Shown here one piece after another: positions 32,394 through 40,602 of a DNA stretch of 64,000 bases. Each line of letters opens with the position of its first letter. Position 1 is the first letter of the stretch. The notes under the pieces were generated by a model. The model made no database searches. It saw nothing but the letters and a program-made list of their open reading frames with translations, and had not been told where the DNA came from. The DNA comes from Paramagnetospirillum magnetotacticum MS-1 (GTDB taxonomy: Bacteria > Pseudomonadota > Alphaproteobacteria > Rhodospirillales > Magnetospirillaceae), in assembly GCF_000829825.1 (NCBI RefSeq), contig NZ_JXSL01000028.1, forward strand, positions 62,001-126,000. Direction: 5' to 3'. Made by a program: the position numbers and the translations under genes.

Positions 32394-33035
32394 CTAGGAC
32401 GCGGAATCGTCCTCGGCGACAGGACGCTTGTTCACCACCTCGTCGATCAGGCCGAATTCCTTGGCCTCCTCGGCGGTCATGAACTTGTCGCGCTCCATCA
32501 CCTTCTCGATCACTTCCAGCGGCTGGCCGGTGTGGTCCACATAGATGTTGTTGAGCCGGGCCCTGAGCGCCAGAATCTCGCGGGCCTGGATTTCGATATC
32601 CGTGGCCTGACCCTGGGCGCCGCCCGAGGGCTGATGCACCATGATGCGGGAATTGGGCAGGGAGAAGCGCTTGCCCTTCTCACCGGCGGTCATCAGCAGC
32701 GAGCCCATGGAGGCGGCCTGGCCGATGCACAGGGTGGATACGGCGGGGCGGATGTACTGCATGGTGTCGTAGATGGCCAAGCCCGAGGTCACCACGCCGC
32801 CCGGCGAGTTGATGTAGAACGAGATGTCCTTGCTGGGATTCTCGGATTCCAGAAACAACAGCTGGGCGCAGATCAGGCTGGCGACTTCGTCGTAGACCTG
32901 ACCGGTGAGGAAGACGATTCGCTCCTTCAACAGGCGCGAATAGATGTCATAGGACCGCTCGCCCCGGTTGGTCTGCTCGACGACCATGGGAACCAGGGTG
33001 TTCATATAGACGTCGATCGGGTCTCTTTCGCGCAT
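32394..33035 (-). CDS. clpP: ATP-dependent Clp protease proteolytic subunit ClpP
   Basis: Serine protease subunit (213 residues) that forms the double-heptamer chamber used by ClpX and ClpA. The catalytic Ser is in [10 protein letters not shown], the His in [10 protein letters not shown], and the Asp follows in the C-terminal half. The N-terminal propeptide is short. Its partner clpX follows immediately. Confidence 0.97.
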   Translation of the reverse strand: MRERDPIDVYMNTLVPMVVEQTNRGERSYDIYSRLLKERIVFLTGQVYDEVASLICAQLLFLESENPSKDISFYINSPGGVVTSGLAIYDTMQYIRPAVSTLCIGQAASMGSLLMTAGEKGKRFSLPNSRIMVHQPSGGAQGQATDIEIQAREILALRARLNNIYVDHTGQPLEVIEKVMERDKFMTAEEAKEFGLIDEVVNKRPVAEDDSAS

Positions 33036-33091
33036 GTTCCGTCCTTCTTGGATTTGGCAACGGCGGGGGCGGACGCCGATGAGATTGGCCG

Positions 33092-33122
33092 CCCGCGATA
33101 TTCATATGGTGAACATCGCGGG
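33092..33122. repeat. 31-nt near-perfect hairpin between tig and clpP
   Basis: CCCGCGAT-a-TTCA-tatgg-TGAA-c-ATCGCGGG: 8 bp plus 4 bp separated by a single A/C mismatch, loop of five. It lies 24 bp after the tig stop. Neither strand shows a U-tract directly after it, so it is not a textbook intrinsic terminator; an RNA processing site, a 3'-end stabiliser or a protein-binding palindrome are alternatives. Confidence 0.55.
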
Positions 33123-33145
33123 CTTTGCACTGAAAAAACCGTGAC

Positions 33146-34528
33146 CTATTCGGCCGCCTTCTTCTTGGCGGCGGCCTTCTTCTTCGGCTTGGGAGACGCG
33201 GCCTCGGCGGAAGCCTCGTCGGGATCCTTGCGCAGATCCTCGACCGAGACTTCCTTATCGGTCACCTTGGCCAGTTCCAGGATGAAATCGACCACCTTCT
33301 CCTCGTAGATGGGAGCGCGCAGCGATTCCAGGGCTTCCTGGTTCTTCTGGTAGTACTGAAGGACCAGATGCTCCTGACCGGGGTAACGGCGGGCCTCATT
33401 CATGATGCCGCGGTTGACGTCTTCCTGGGTCACGTTGATCTCGTTGACCCGGCCCACTTCGGCCAGCAGCAGGCCCAGGCGCACCCGGCGCTCGGCCAGG
33501 GTGCGGTATTCGGCCTTCAGATCGTCTTCGGACTTGCCCGCATCGGCGGCGTCCTGGCGTCCGGCTTCCTTGTCGGCTTCCACCTGCTTCCAGATGGCCT
33601 CGAACTCGCTTTCCAGCATGCTGGGGGGAACCGGGAAGTCATGACCGGCCGACAGCGCGTCCAGCAGGGCGCGCTTCAGCTTGATGCGCGACACGCCGTC
33701 CAACTCGCGGGCGATTTCGTCCCGGATAGCGGTCTTGAGCGCGTCCAGGTTCTCCAGACCGACCGACTTGGCCAGTTCGTCGTCCACGGCGGCGGCCTTC
33801 GGCGCGCGCACTTCCTTGACCTTGACCTCGAACAGGGCGGGCTTTCCGGCCAGGGCTTCGTTGCCGTAACCCTCGGGGAAGGTCACATTCACTTCGACGT
33901 CGGCATCGGCCTTCTTGCCGATCAGCTGGTCTTCGAAGCCGGGAATGAAGGTGTTGGAGCCCAGCTTCAGCGAATAGCCCTCGGCGGTGCCGCCGGGGAA
34001 GGCCACGCCGTCCACCTTGCCCACGAAGTCGATGACCAGAACGTCACCCGACTTCGACGCGCGCTTGACCGGCTCGGAGCTCTCGTTGCGCTCGGCGATC
34101 TTGGCCAGGGCGTCGTCCACCTCGGCATCGGGAACCACGGCCTTGTCGCGCACCAGATTGACGGTGCCGAAATCCATGATCTTGATCTCGGGCAGCACTT
34201 CCACCGAGACGGTGAACTCCAGGTCAGAGTTCTCCTCGTATTTGGTGATCTCGATCTTGGGCTGCATGGCCGGGCGCAGACCATTGTCGGTGATGGCCTT
34301 ACCGGCGCCGTCGTTGACGGCGTTTTCCAGGATCTCGCCCATCACGGCGCCGCCGTACTTCTTGCGCACGATGGTCATGGGAACCTTGCCGGGACGGAAG
34401 CCGGGCATGGCCACGGTGCGGGCGATCTCCGCCAGCTTGTCCTGCATCCGGGTTTCCAGCTGCTGGGCGGGAACGACGACCTTGAATTCGTGCTTCAGGC
34501 CTTCGGCATTGATCTCGGTTACCTGCAT
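33146..34528 (-). CDS. tig: trigger factor (ribosome-associated chaperone, PPIase)
   Basis: Chaperone that binds nascent chains at the ribosome exit. The 460-residue protein begins MQVTEINAEGLKHEF; the ribosome-binding signature GFRPGKVP is at about residue 42, an FKBP-type PPIase domain lies in the middle (VLVIDFVGKVDG ... GFEDQLIG), and the C-terminal domain ends in a Lys/Ala-rich tail (PKPKKKAAAKKK). An in-frame extension upstream would encode a Pro/Ser/Gly-rich stretch and is rejected. clpP and clpX follow. Confidence 0.96.
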   Translation of the reverse strand: MQVTEINAEGLKHEFKVVVPAQQLETRMQDKLAEIARTVAMPGFRPGKVPMTIVRKKYGGAVMGEILENAVNDGAGKAITDNGLRPAMQPKIEITKYEENSDLEFTVSVEVLPEIKIMDFGTVNLVRDKAVVPDAEVDDALAKIAERNESSEPVKRASKSGDVLVIDFVGKVDGVAFPGGTAEGYSLKLGSNTFIPGFEDQLIGKKADADVEVNVTFPEGYGNEALAGKPALFEVKVKEVRAPKAAAVDDELAKSVGLENLDALKTAIRDEIARELDGVSRIKLKRALLDALSAGHDFPVPPSMLESEFEAIWKQVEADKEAGRQDAADAGKSEDDLKAEYRTLAERRVRLGLLLAEVGRVNEINVTQEDVNRGIMNEARRYPGQEHLVLQYYQKNQEALESLRAPIYEEKVVDFILELAKVTDKEVSVEDLRKDPDEASAEAASPKPKKKAAAKKKAAE

Positions 34529-34615
34529 CAGTCTATCGCCAATCGAATCGAGTGAGTTGAAATCGCTGTTCCCGCCGGTCGGCATGCGCCAGAGCCCAGT
34601 ACCGGCTGCGATGGA

Positions 34616-34700
34616 TGGTGCGGGCGAAGGGACTTGAACCCCCATGGCTTGCGCCGCTGGAACCTAAATCCAGTGTGTCTACCAATTCCACCACGCCCGC
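34616..34700 (-). tRNA. tRNA-Leu (TAG)
   Basis: An 85-nt class II tRNA on the minus strand. Acceptor GCGGGCG pairs with CGCCCGC, CCA is encoded, the anticodon loop TTTAGGT lies between CTGGA and TCCAG (anticodon TAG, leucine), and the long variable arm CGGCGCAAGCCAT-like segment is present. It sits 88 bp upstream of tig. Confidence 0.96.
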
Positions 34701-34847
34701 ACGAACCGTGCACGCCGACGGACCCACGCGCGCAGAACCGCGCACCCTGGGGCCGCCCCGTCGGGAGGGTCCTGTCTATAGCATGTTCGTTTCCAGGGAA
34801 ATAGGGAAAAGCCGTTTGGCAACCGGCCTTGCATCATCGGCCTGAAA

Positions 34848-34870
34848 TTTCCGAGTGAAATGATCGGAAA
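34848..34870. promoter_or_regulatory. inverted repeat upstream of the globin-chemoreceptor
   Basis: TTTCCGA-N9-TCGGAAA, a perfect 7-bp inverted repeat centred about 40 bp upstream of the predicted -35 box of the globin-coupled receptor gene. The spacing and dyad fit an activator or repressor site; no regulator is assigned. Confidence 0.4.
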
Positions 34871-34896
34871 ATCTTTATTCCACAATGGGATTGGGT

Positions 34897-34925
34897 TTGT
34901 AACAAGATTGAGGCGGGCTCATACT
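34897..34925 (+). promoter_or_regulatory. candidate sigma-70-type promoter
   Basis: TTGTAA, 17-bp spacer, CATACT, located 33 bp before the start codon of the chemoreceptor gene. Each hexamer matches the consensus at four of six positions, and the spacer length is ideal. It is a moderate match only. Confidence 0.4.
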
Positions 34926-34957
34926 CCCTGGCATCACGACCCAAATTAGGTGACAAA

Positions 34958-36289
34958 ATGGAACTCGACCGCACATCCAGCATTGCATTCTTGCAGATCG
35001 ACGAAGACACCAAGCGGGCGTTGCGGGAGTTCCGGGAAGTCTTGTCCCGTCATATCGACGGGGTCCTCGACACCTTCTATCGTCATGTGAGCAACAATCC
35101 GGCCACGGCGAAAATGTTCGCCAATCCTGATCGCATGGCCCATGCGCGCTCCATGCAGAAGAAGCATTGGATGGAAAGCGTGTTCCTCGGCCAGTTCGAC
35201 GACCGCTATTTCGCTCAGGTCACCGAAATCGGCAAGGTCCACCAGCGCATCGGCCTCGATCCCAAGTGGTATACGGCAGGCTATTGCTTCGTGCTGAACA
35301 TGGTGATCGGCGTGGCGGTCGAGCATTACCGCAAGGACCCCAAACGCCTGACCCAGGTGCTGGCCGCCGTCAACAAGGCCGCCTTCCTGGACATGGATCT
35401 GGCCACCTCGGTCTATATCGAGACCAACACCGCCGCCATCATCGCCCGCGAACTGGGGTCCAAGGCCGATGTCTTCGAGCGCGAGGTCAAGGGGCTGGTG
35501 GCCTCGGTGGCCTCTTCCGCCAGTCAGATGGAATCCACGGCCCAGACCATGACCGCCACCGCCGAGGAAACCTCGCGCCAGTCCACCACCGTGGCGGCGG
35601 CCGCCGAGGAAGCCACCGTCAATATCCAGACCGTGGCGGCGGCCGCCGAGGAACTCTCGTCCTCCATCACCGAAATCAGCCGTCAGGTCTCCCACTCGGC
35701 GCAGATCGCCGCCAGCGCCATGGTCGAGGCCGACCGCACCAACCAGATGGTGCAAAGCCTGGCCGAGGCCGCCAGCAAGATCGGTCAGGTGGTCAAACTG
35801 ATCAACGACATCGCGTCCCAGACCAACCTCCTGGCACTGAACGCCACCATCGAGGCGGCGCGGGCCGGAGATGCGGGCAAGGGCTTCGCCGTGGTGGCTA
35901 ACGAGGTCAAAAGCCTCGCCAACCAGACCGGCAAGGCCACCGAGGAAATCGCCTCGCAGATTTCAGCGGTGCAGTCGGCCACCCGCGATGCGGTGACCGC
36001 CATCGGCGGCATCGCCACTACCATCGGCCAAATCAACCAGATTTCCAGTTCCATCGCCGCCGCGGTGGAGGAACAAGGTGCCGCCACCGGCGAAATCGCC
36101 CGCAATGTCCAGCAGGCGGCCCAGGGCACGTCGGAAGTCACCGAAACCATTACCCGCGTCAACGCCGCCGCCTCGGAAACCGGCACCGCCGCCCGTCAGG
36201 TTCTCGATGCCGCCTCGGCCCTGTCGCGCAATTCCAACCAGTTGGAAACCCAGGTCGACCGCTTCGTCAGCCAGATCCGCGCTGGCTGA
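34958..36289 (+). CDS. soluble globin-coupled methyl-accepting chemotaxis protein (HemAT-like)
   Basis: Cytoplasmic oxygen-sensing chemoreceptor of 443 residues. Residues 1 to about 165 form a protoglobin domain; [17 protein letters not shown] contains the likely proximal haem ligand His95. No membrane segment is present. The C-terminal MCP domain has [36 protein letters not shown] at its tip. Such proteins mediate aerotaxis in other bacteria. A microaerophilic lifestyle would fit, but that is inference. It is monocistronic, with a convergent hairpin after the stop. Confidence 0.93.
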   Translation: MELDRTSSIAFLQIDEDTKRALREFREVLSRHIDGVLDTFYRHVSNNPATAKMFANPDRMAHARSMQKKHWMESVFLGQFDDRYFAQVTEIGKVHQRIGLDPKWYTAGYCFVLNMVIGVAVEHYRKDPKRLTQVLAAVNKAAFLDMDLATSVYIETNTAAIIARELGSKADVFEREVKGLVASVASSASQMESTAQTMTATAEETSRQSTTVAAAAEEATVNIQTVAAAAEELSSSITEISRQVSHSAQIAASAMVEADRTNQMVQSLAEAASKIGQVVKLINDIASQTNLLALNATIEAARAGDAGKGFAVVANEVKSLANQTGKATEEIASQISAVQSATRDAVTAIGGIATTIGQINQISSSIAAAVEEQGAATGEIARNVQQAAQGTSEVTETITRVNAAASETGTAARQVLDAASALSRNSNQLETQVDRFVSQIRAG

Positions 36290-36291
36290 AC

Positions 36292-36327
36292 GGACAGGGG
36301 GGGGGACGCAATACCCTCCCCCTATCC
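36292..36327. terminator. convergent hairpin containing a 9-G run
   Basis: GGACAGGGGGGGGG pairs with CCCTCCCCCTATCC (two mismatches) around an 8-nt loop, then TTT on the plus strand. It covers the stop of the malonyl-CoA decarboxylase gene and may terminate both convergent genes. Confidence 0.45.
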
Positions 36328-37740
36328 TTTCAACAGAGCCTTGATCCGCGCCGACACCGCCAGCTTGCCCGTGGCGGAATAGGCTTCGTGATTGGCCTCG
36401 ATGTCGTCAAGATCATAGAGATAGTTGACCATCAGCCCCGCCGACTGGGCCAGGCCGTTTGGCGACATGTCGGCCATCCAGTTGATGCGCTCGACACGGG
36501 CGCCGTTGGACAGATGGAAATGGGCCACCGGGTCCAGGGCGGCCATCCCCCCCGAACGCGTCTCGCGGGTCAGATAGCGGGCGGCCAGCCGGGTCAAAGG
36601 CCCTTCCAGCGCCTGGGCCAGCAAAGGCTCGGCCGTCCAGTCTGGCTCGGCCAATAGGGCCTTGAGGCTGCCCTTGGCGCCCATGCCGCCGGTCACCCGC
36701 GTCAGATCCTTGTGCTCGGCGGCGCTCAGCAATCCCGGTTCGCCCTCGGTCAGGCGCCCGTCCAGCCAGCGGCGGAAGCCCGGGATGGGCGACAGCGTGG
36801 CGAAGGTCTTGATCTGCTTGAACTCGCGCGACAGATCATCCACCACCCTCTTGATCAGGAAATTGCCGAAACTGATTCCGGCCAGCCCCCGCTGGGCGTT
36901 ATTGATGGAATAGAAGATGGCGGTGTCGGCCTTGTCCACGTCGCCCAGGGGCGCGGTGGGGTCCAGCAGATCCTGGATATTGCCAGCCATCTCAGGAAGC
37001 AGGGCCACCTCCACGAAGATCAGCGGCTCGTCGGGCATGCGCGGATGGAAAAAGGCATAAAGCCTGCGATCGGAATCCAGCCGGTTCTTGAGATCGGTCC
37101 AGCCCTGGATGGCATGCACCGCCTCGTATTGCATGATCTTTTCCAAAACGGCCGCCGAAGAGCGCCAGGTGACGCGTTCCAGCACCAGAAAACCCACATC
37201 GAACCATGAGGTCAGCAGCCCCTTGAGGTCGGCCTCCAAAGCCGCCAGATCGGGATGATCGCGCATCAGGCCCATCAGTTCGGCGCGCATGTCCACCAGG
37301 AACTTGACGCCCTCGGGCAGAGCGTTGAACTGAGTCAGCAGTTTGAGCCGGGGCGGCTCCAGGGCCTGGCGCAACTCCATCTCGGCGCGCAGACGGGCAA
37401 CCTCCTCCCGCGCTTCGCCCAATGCGGCCGCCGCCGCATCCACCCGCGCCCGGTCAGGACCGAACGCGCCCGCCAGCAGTTTGAGGAAACGCGCCCTGCC
37501 CTCGGCCGACAGGGACAGATAGGCCCGCCCCAGGGCGGCGGCCCTGGCGCGGGCGGAAACCTCGCCCCCCTTGGCGTCCAGACAGGCTTCCATCTGAATC
37601 CGCAGCCGCGCCAGATCGCCGTCCGGCAGGCCGGGCGACAGGGCCGGGATCTTTTCCGCCCCATCGGAACGGGCGATATCGCGCCACAGTCCCTTCAGGC
37701 GGGATAGAAAGGAAGCGGCGTTGGTCTGCGCTTCAGTCAT
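36322..37740 (-). CDS. malonyl-CoA decarboxylase
   Basis: Decarboxylates malonyl-CoA to acetyl-CoA. The 472-residue protein has the all-helical N-terminal domain and the acetyltransferase-like catalytic domain. The catalytic Ser-His pair is visible: Ser317 in TLSPIPGF and His407/409 in DPVAHFHLSNGA, spaced as in the human enzyme. NAQRGLAGISFGNFLIKRVV and DMSPNGLAQSAGLMVNYLY are further family segments. Its start overlaps the end of the NAD(P)HX repair gene by 8 bp, so the two are probably co-transcribed. The role may be to remove malonyl-CoA formed by side reactions or to use malonate. Confidence 0.93.
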   Translation of the reverse strand: MTEAQTNAASFLSRLKGLWRDIARSDGAEKIPALSPGLPDGDLARLRIQMEACLDAKGGEVSARARAAALGRAYLSLSAEGRARFLKLLAGAFGPDRARVDAAAAALGEAREEVARLRAEMELRQALEPPRLKLLTQFNALPEGVKFLVDMRAELMGLMRDHPDLAALEADLKGLLTSWFDVGFLVLERVTWRSSAAVLEKIMQYEAVHAIQGWTDLKNRLDSDRRLYAFFHPRMPDEPLIFVEVALLPEMAGNIQDLLDPTAPLGDVDKADTAIFYSINNAQRGLAGISFGNFLIKRVVDDLSREFKQIKTFATLSPIPGFRRWLDGRLTEGEPGLLSAAEHKDLTRVTGGMGAKGSLKALLAEPDWTAEPLLAQALEGPLTRLAARYLTRETRSGGMAALDPVAHFHLSNGARVERINWMADMSPNGLAQSAGLMVNYLYDLDDIEANHEAYSATGKLAVSARIKALLKG

Positions 37741-39187
37741 GGGGGTCCCATCTCCTCTCGGCCAAAATCGCCGGGATGGCCTCGGACAGATCCTCGGCGA
37801 TCAGGCCCGGACCGAACTCCGCCGCCGCCCGCCCGTGCAGCCAAACGGCGGCACAAGCCGCCTCGAACGGTTCCATGCCCTGGGCCAGCAACCCGGCCAG
37901 CAGTCCCGCCAGGACATCACCGGACCCGGCTGTGGCCAACCAGGGCGGAGCATCGGTGGTAATGGTGGCGCCGCCCTTAGGGTGGGCCACCACCGTATCA
38001 GCCCCTTTCAGAAGCACGATCGCCCCGGACAAACGGGCGGCATGGCGGGCCCGCTCCAGTCGGCTGCCCGGCATCTCACCGAACAGGCGGCGGAACTCGC
38101 CGTCATGGGGCGTCAGCACAACCCGATCCGAGAGATGACGGAACAGATCGGCGCTCCGCCCTTCGAAACTGCTCAAGGCATCGGCATCGAGAACGCAAGG
38201 TCGTCCGGTGCCCAGAGCGGCCAGCACCTTGCCCGCCAGGGCCTCTCCCACTCCGCCGCCGGGGCCCAGCAGCAAGGCGTTGCGGCGGCCATCCTCCAGC
38301 AGATCGGCGAAAGGCTCGGAACTGGCGACCAGCACGCCGGGATCTCCGGCACGGTAGACGCCCAACGCCTCGGGAGGCGCGGCGATGGAGACCAAGCCCG
38401 CCCCCACCCGCCGCGCGGCCCGCGCCGCCAGCCGGGCGGCGCCGGTCATCTCCGCGCCGCCTAGGATCAGGACATGACCGCGGCTATATTTGTGCCCCTC
38501 GGCCTTGATCTCGGGCAGCGCCCAAACCCCCGGCCCGTTACGGCAAAGATCCGGCGCGATTTCATCCAGCACCGCAGCCGGAATGCCGATATCGGCCACC
38601 ACCAGCTCGCCGCATTTCAGCCGCCCCGGCAAAAGGCAATGGCCCGGCTTGGGACGGAAGAAGGTCACGGTGGCCAGACAATCGGGGGCAAGGCCCAGCA
38701 CCGCCCCGCTATCGCCATGAACCCCGGAGGGCACGTCGACGGCGATCACTGGCAGGCGCAATCGGCCTATCTCCTCGACCACCGCCTTGGCCGCTCCCTC
38801 CAAAGGCCGGGCAAGACCGGCTCCGAACAGGGCGTCGATCACACCGACGCAGCCATGCAGCGCATCAGGGGTCAGAGGCTCCACCCGCCCCGTCCAGCGT
38901 CCGGCCATGATGGCGGCATCGCCCTTCAGACGCTCCACCGCGCCCAGCAGAGCGACACGCACCGACCAGCCGTCGCGGGCCAGCAGCCTTGCCGCCACGA
39001 AGCCGTCGCCGCCGTTATTGCCGGGACCGCACAAAATGGCGATCCGGCCCTTGGGCAGCAGGCGCCGTGCCGCGCGGGCCACCGCCCAGCCCGCGGCCTC
39101 CATCAGCCGCGCGCCAGCGATCCCCGCCGCCAGGGCCAGGGCATCGGCCCGGTACATCTGCTCAACACTGAGGATCTCTTGGTTCAT
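37733..39187 (-). CDS. nnr: bifunctional NAD(P)H-hydrate epimerase / ADP-dependent dehydratase
   Basis: Repairs hydrated NADH and NADPH. The first half (to about residue 205) is the YjeF_N epimerase domain with ILCGPGNNGGDGFVAARLL; the second half is the ribokinase-like dehydratase (YjeF_C/CARKD) domain with ILGGAEMTGAARLAA, VLTPHDGEFRRLFG and the nucleotide loop ATAGSGDVLAGLLAGLLAQG. I took the ATG at 39187 (MNQEILSVEQMYRAD, 484 residues); a TTG 36 bp upstream is possible and neither has a strong ribosome-binding site. It overlaps the downstream decarboxylase gene by 8 bp. Confidence 0.93.
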   Translation of the reverse strand: MNQEILSVEQMYRADALALAAGIAGARLMEAAGWAVARAARRLLPKGRIAILCGPGNNGGDGFVAARLLARDGWSVRVALLGAVERLKGDAAIMAGRWTGRVEPLTPDALHGCVGVIDALFGAGLARPLEGAAKAVVEEIGRLRLPVIAVDVPSGVHGDSGAVLGLAPDCLATVTFFRPKPGHCLLPGRLKCGELVVADIGIPAAVLDEIAPDLCRNGPGVWALPEIKAEGHKYSRGHVLILGGAEMTGAARLAARAARRVGAGLVSIAAPPEALGVYRAGDPGVLVASSEPFADLLEDGRRNALLLGPGGGVGEALAGKVLAALGTGRPCVLDADALSSFEGRSADLFRHLSDRVVLTPHDGEFRRLFGEMPGSRLERARHAARLSGAIVLLKGADTVVAHPKGGATITTDAPPWLATAGSGDVLAGLLAGLLAQGMEPFEAACAAVWLHGRAAAEFGPGLIAEDLSEAIPAILAERRWDPHD

Positions 39188-39270
39188 CCTTAGAAGGGTA
39201 ATGCGCAACTGCCCATTTGCCAACGCAGAGCGGCTGCATTAAGTGTTCTGGGCTCTCAAGGAGGACGCAA

Positions 39271-40539
39271 GTGAAGGTCGTCGTCATCGGGGCCGGGGTG
39301 ATCGGCACCACCAGCGCCTGGTATCTCGCCAAGGCCGGTCACGACGTGACCGTGGTGGACCGGCGCGAAGGCGCCGGGCTGGAAACCAGCTTCGCCAATG
39401 GCGGCCAGATATCGCCTTGTCACGCCGAGCCCTGGGCCAATCCGTCCGTCCTGCCCAAGGTGCTGAAATGGCTGGGCCGCGAGGACGCGCCCCTGCTGTT
39501 CCGCTGGAGCCGTTGGGACCCGGCGCTCTGGGCCTGGGGATTGCGCTTTCTCGCCAACTGTCCCCGCTCCCGTGCCGAGATCAATACCGAGCGCACCTTG
39601 CGCGTCGCCATCTATTCCCGCGCCTGCCTGGGTGAATTGCGGGCGGAGACCGGCATCGAGTACGACCAGCAGATCCGGGGCATCCTCCACGTCTATCGCG
39701 ACGGCGCCGAATTCGAACATGCCTGCCGCGCCGCCGAGGTGATGATCCGCCACGGCCTTAAGCGTCTGCCCAGGACTCCGGCCGAATGCGTCGCCATCGA
39801 ACCGGCTCTGGCCGCCGTGCAAAGCGAGCTGGCTGGCGGCATCTACACGCCCGATGACGAAAGCGGGGACGCCCACAAATTCACCCGCCGACTGGCAACC
39901 CTGGCCGAAGCCAAGGGTGTGGAGTTCCGCTGGAACGTGCCCATCCAGGGCCTGATCCCGGATGGCGACCGGGTGGCTGGGCTGGCCACGGCACAAGGGA
40001 CGATCCGTGCCGAGGCCTATGTGCTGGCTGCCGGATGCGACAGTCCCCTTCTCGCCCGCCCCCTGGGCCTGCGCCTACCCGTCATTCCCGCCAAGGGCTA
40101 TTCCATCACCGTGCCAGTGGCGGGCCATGGAGGCGCACCATCGGTGTCCATCACCGATGACGAGCACAAGATGGTCTATTCCCGCCTGGGCGACCGATTG
40201 CGCGCCGCCGGAACGGCCGAGATGGCGGGCTATGACCTGACCCTTAACCCGGTGCGCGCCCGCCTGATCCTGGACAATGCAAGGCGGCTGTTCCCCGATG
40301 GCGGTGATTTCGACCGGGCCGAACCCTGGGCGGGATTGCGGCCCGTTACCCCCGACAGCGTCCCTCTTCTGGGTGCGACACCCCTTCGTAATCTGTGGCT
40401 GAATACCGGGCACGGCACCTTGGGCTGGACCATGTCCTGCGGCTCGGGCCGGGTCATCGCCGATCTCGTGTCCGGCCTGTCGCCCCAAATCCCCATGGAA
40501 GGATTGGGCCTGGGACGGTTCACCCAGCCCCGCCAGTGA
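39271..40539 (+). CDS. dadA: D-amino acid dehydrogenase, small subunit type (DadA)
   Basis: FAD-dependent membrane-associated dehydrogenase that oxidises D-amino acids, classically D-alanine, to keto acids and feeds the quinone pool. The 422-residue product has the N-terminal FAD motif VVVIGAGVIGTTSAWYLA, the DadA signature SFANGGQISPCHAEPWANP and the C-terminal GHGTLGWTMSCGSGR. The start is a GTG at 39271, chosen because AAGGAGG at 39258-39264 is ideally spaced. No alanine racemase gene is adjacent. Confidence 0.93.
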   Translation: MKVVVIGAGVIGTTSAWYLAKAGHDVTVVDRREGAGLETSFANGGQISPCHAEPWANPSVLPKVLKWLGREDAPLLFRWSRWDPALWAWGLRFLANCPRSRAEINTERTLRVAIYSRACLGELRAETGIEYDQQIRGILHVYRDGAEFEHACRAAEVMIRHGLKRLPRTPAECVAIEPALAAVQSELAGGIYTPDDESGDAHKFTRRLATLAEAKGVEFRWNVPIQGLIPDGDRVAGLATAQGTIRAEAYVLAAGCDSPLLARPLGLRLPVIPAKGYSITVPVAGHGGAPSVSITDDEHKMVYSRLGDRLRAAGTAEMAGYDLTLNPVRARLILDNARRLFPDGGDFDRAEPWAGLRPVTPDSVPLLGATPLRNLWLNTGHGTLGWTMSCGSGRVIADLVSGLSPQIPMEGLGLGRFTQPRQ

Positions 40540-40602
40540 CATAGGAACAAATCCGCGATAGAATCGCCGCCCCGTCCCGTCATCGCCACAGGCTGTTCAT
40601 CA

